A DNA stretch of 50,781 bases from Porphyromonadaceae bacterium (GTDB lineage Bacteria > Bacteroidota > Bacteroidia > Bacteroidales > UBA12481): positions 1 through 50,781 of the forward strand of contig QYQM01000102.1 in assembly GCA_007280905.1 (NCBI GenBank), read 5' to 3'. The position numbers and the translations under genes are program-made. Positions 50,781 to 50,781 of this stretch are shown one piece after another; the first letter of the stretch is position 1; every line of letters begins with the position of its first letter. The notes beneath the pieces are model-generated. The model ran no database searches, was not told where the DNA came from, and worked only from the letters and a program-made list of their open reading frames with translations.

Positions 50781-50781
50781 C

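Overview
The window looks like a chromosomal piece from a Bacteroidota bacterium, probably an uncultured or anaerobic member of the Bacteroidales/Marinilabiliales side. Evidence: two secreted proteins with type IX secretion (T9SS) C-terminal sorting domains, a FISUMP-domain lipoprotein, DUF4831 and TamB-like proteins of Bacteroidota type, an rseC-rnfBCDGEA operon in the Bacteroidota order, and several upstream sites that match the Bacteroidota -7 promoter element TAnnTTTG. No phage, IS element or CRISPR array was seen.

Layout. 1-250: 3' end of msrA. 252-578: hairpin and tandem-repeat intergenic region. 597-1223: T9SS cupredoxin. 1235-1924: remnant of a class A penicillin-binding protein. 1928-6859 (minus strand): a five-gene heterodisulfide-reductase-like operon in the order C1-B1-A-C2-(membrane+B2), next to a two-component system (6992-8584) whose kinase is broken by a frameshift. 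8853-10043: FISUMP lipoprotein. 10047-13645: two tandem CLC chloride transporters. 13787-15067: glyA. 15142-17916: T9SS beta-propeller protein. 18009-20034: TonB/ExbD/ExbB module. 20128-24558: tamB. 24636-25667: tsaD. 25910-31323: rseC-rnfBCDGEA. 31435-33976: a pair of M16 peptidases. 34009-38009: spoT/rel, fur-like, purA. 38208-39668: pepD. 39782-41176: MFS transporter. 41221-43946: DUF4831 lipoprotein and the fused NAD(P)HX repair enzyme. 44054-45889: POT peptide transporter. 46002-46437: a gene-free stretch with a strong promoter, complex self-complementarity and a terminator, read here as an unassigned structured RNA. 46452-49121: Asp-box propeller protein. 49216-49656: PDZ protein. 49673-50521: ispH. 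50708-50780: tRNA-Gln(CTG).

How the genes fit together. The Hdr-like operon and Rnf together suggest electron bifurcation or low-potential electron transfer: Rnf couples ferredoxin/NAD to an ion gradient, and the Hdr-like complex probably passes thiol/disulfide-type electrons to or from the quinone pool through its membrane-anchored last subunit. ExbB/ExbD/TonB and TamB serve the outer membrane. The PepD, POT and M16 genes suggest peptide use.

Most unusual features. The intergenic spaces carry at least four families of short dispersed repeats, and copies of three of them also lie in frame inside conserved genes (tsaD, the hdrC2-like gene, the hdrDE-like gene, and a short piece in the hdrA-like gene), much like Rickettsia palindromic elements. 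The second is the roughly 400-nt orphan RNA candidate at 46038-46437.
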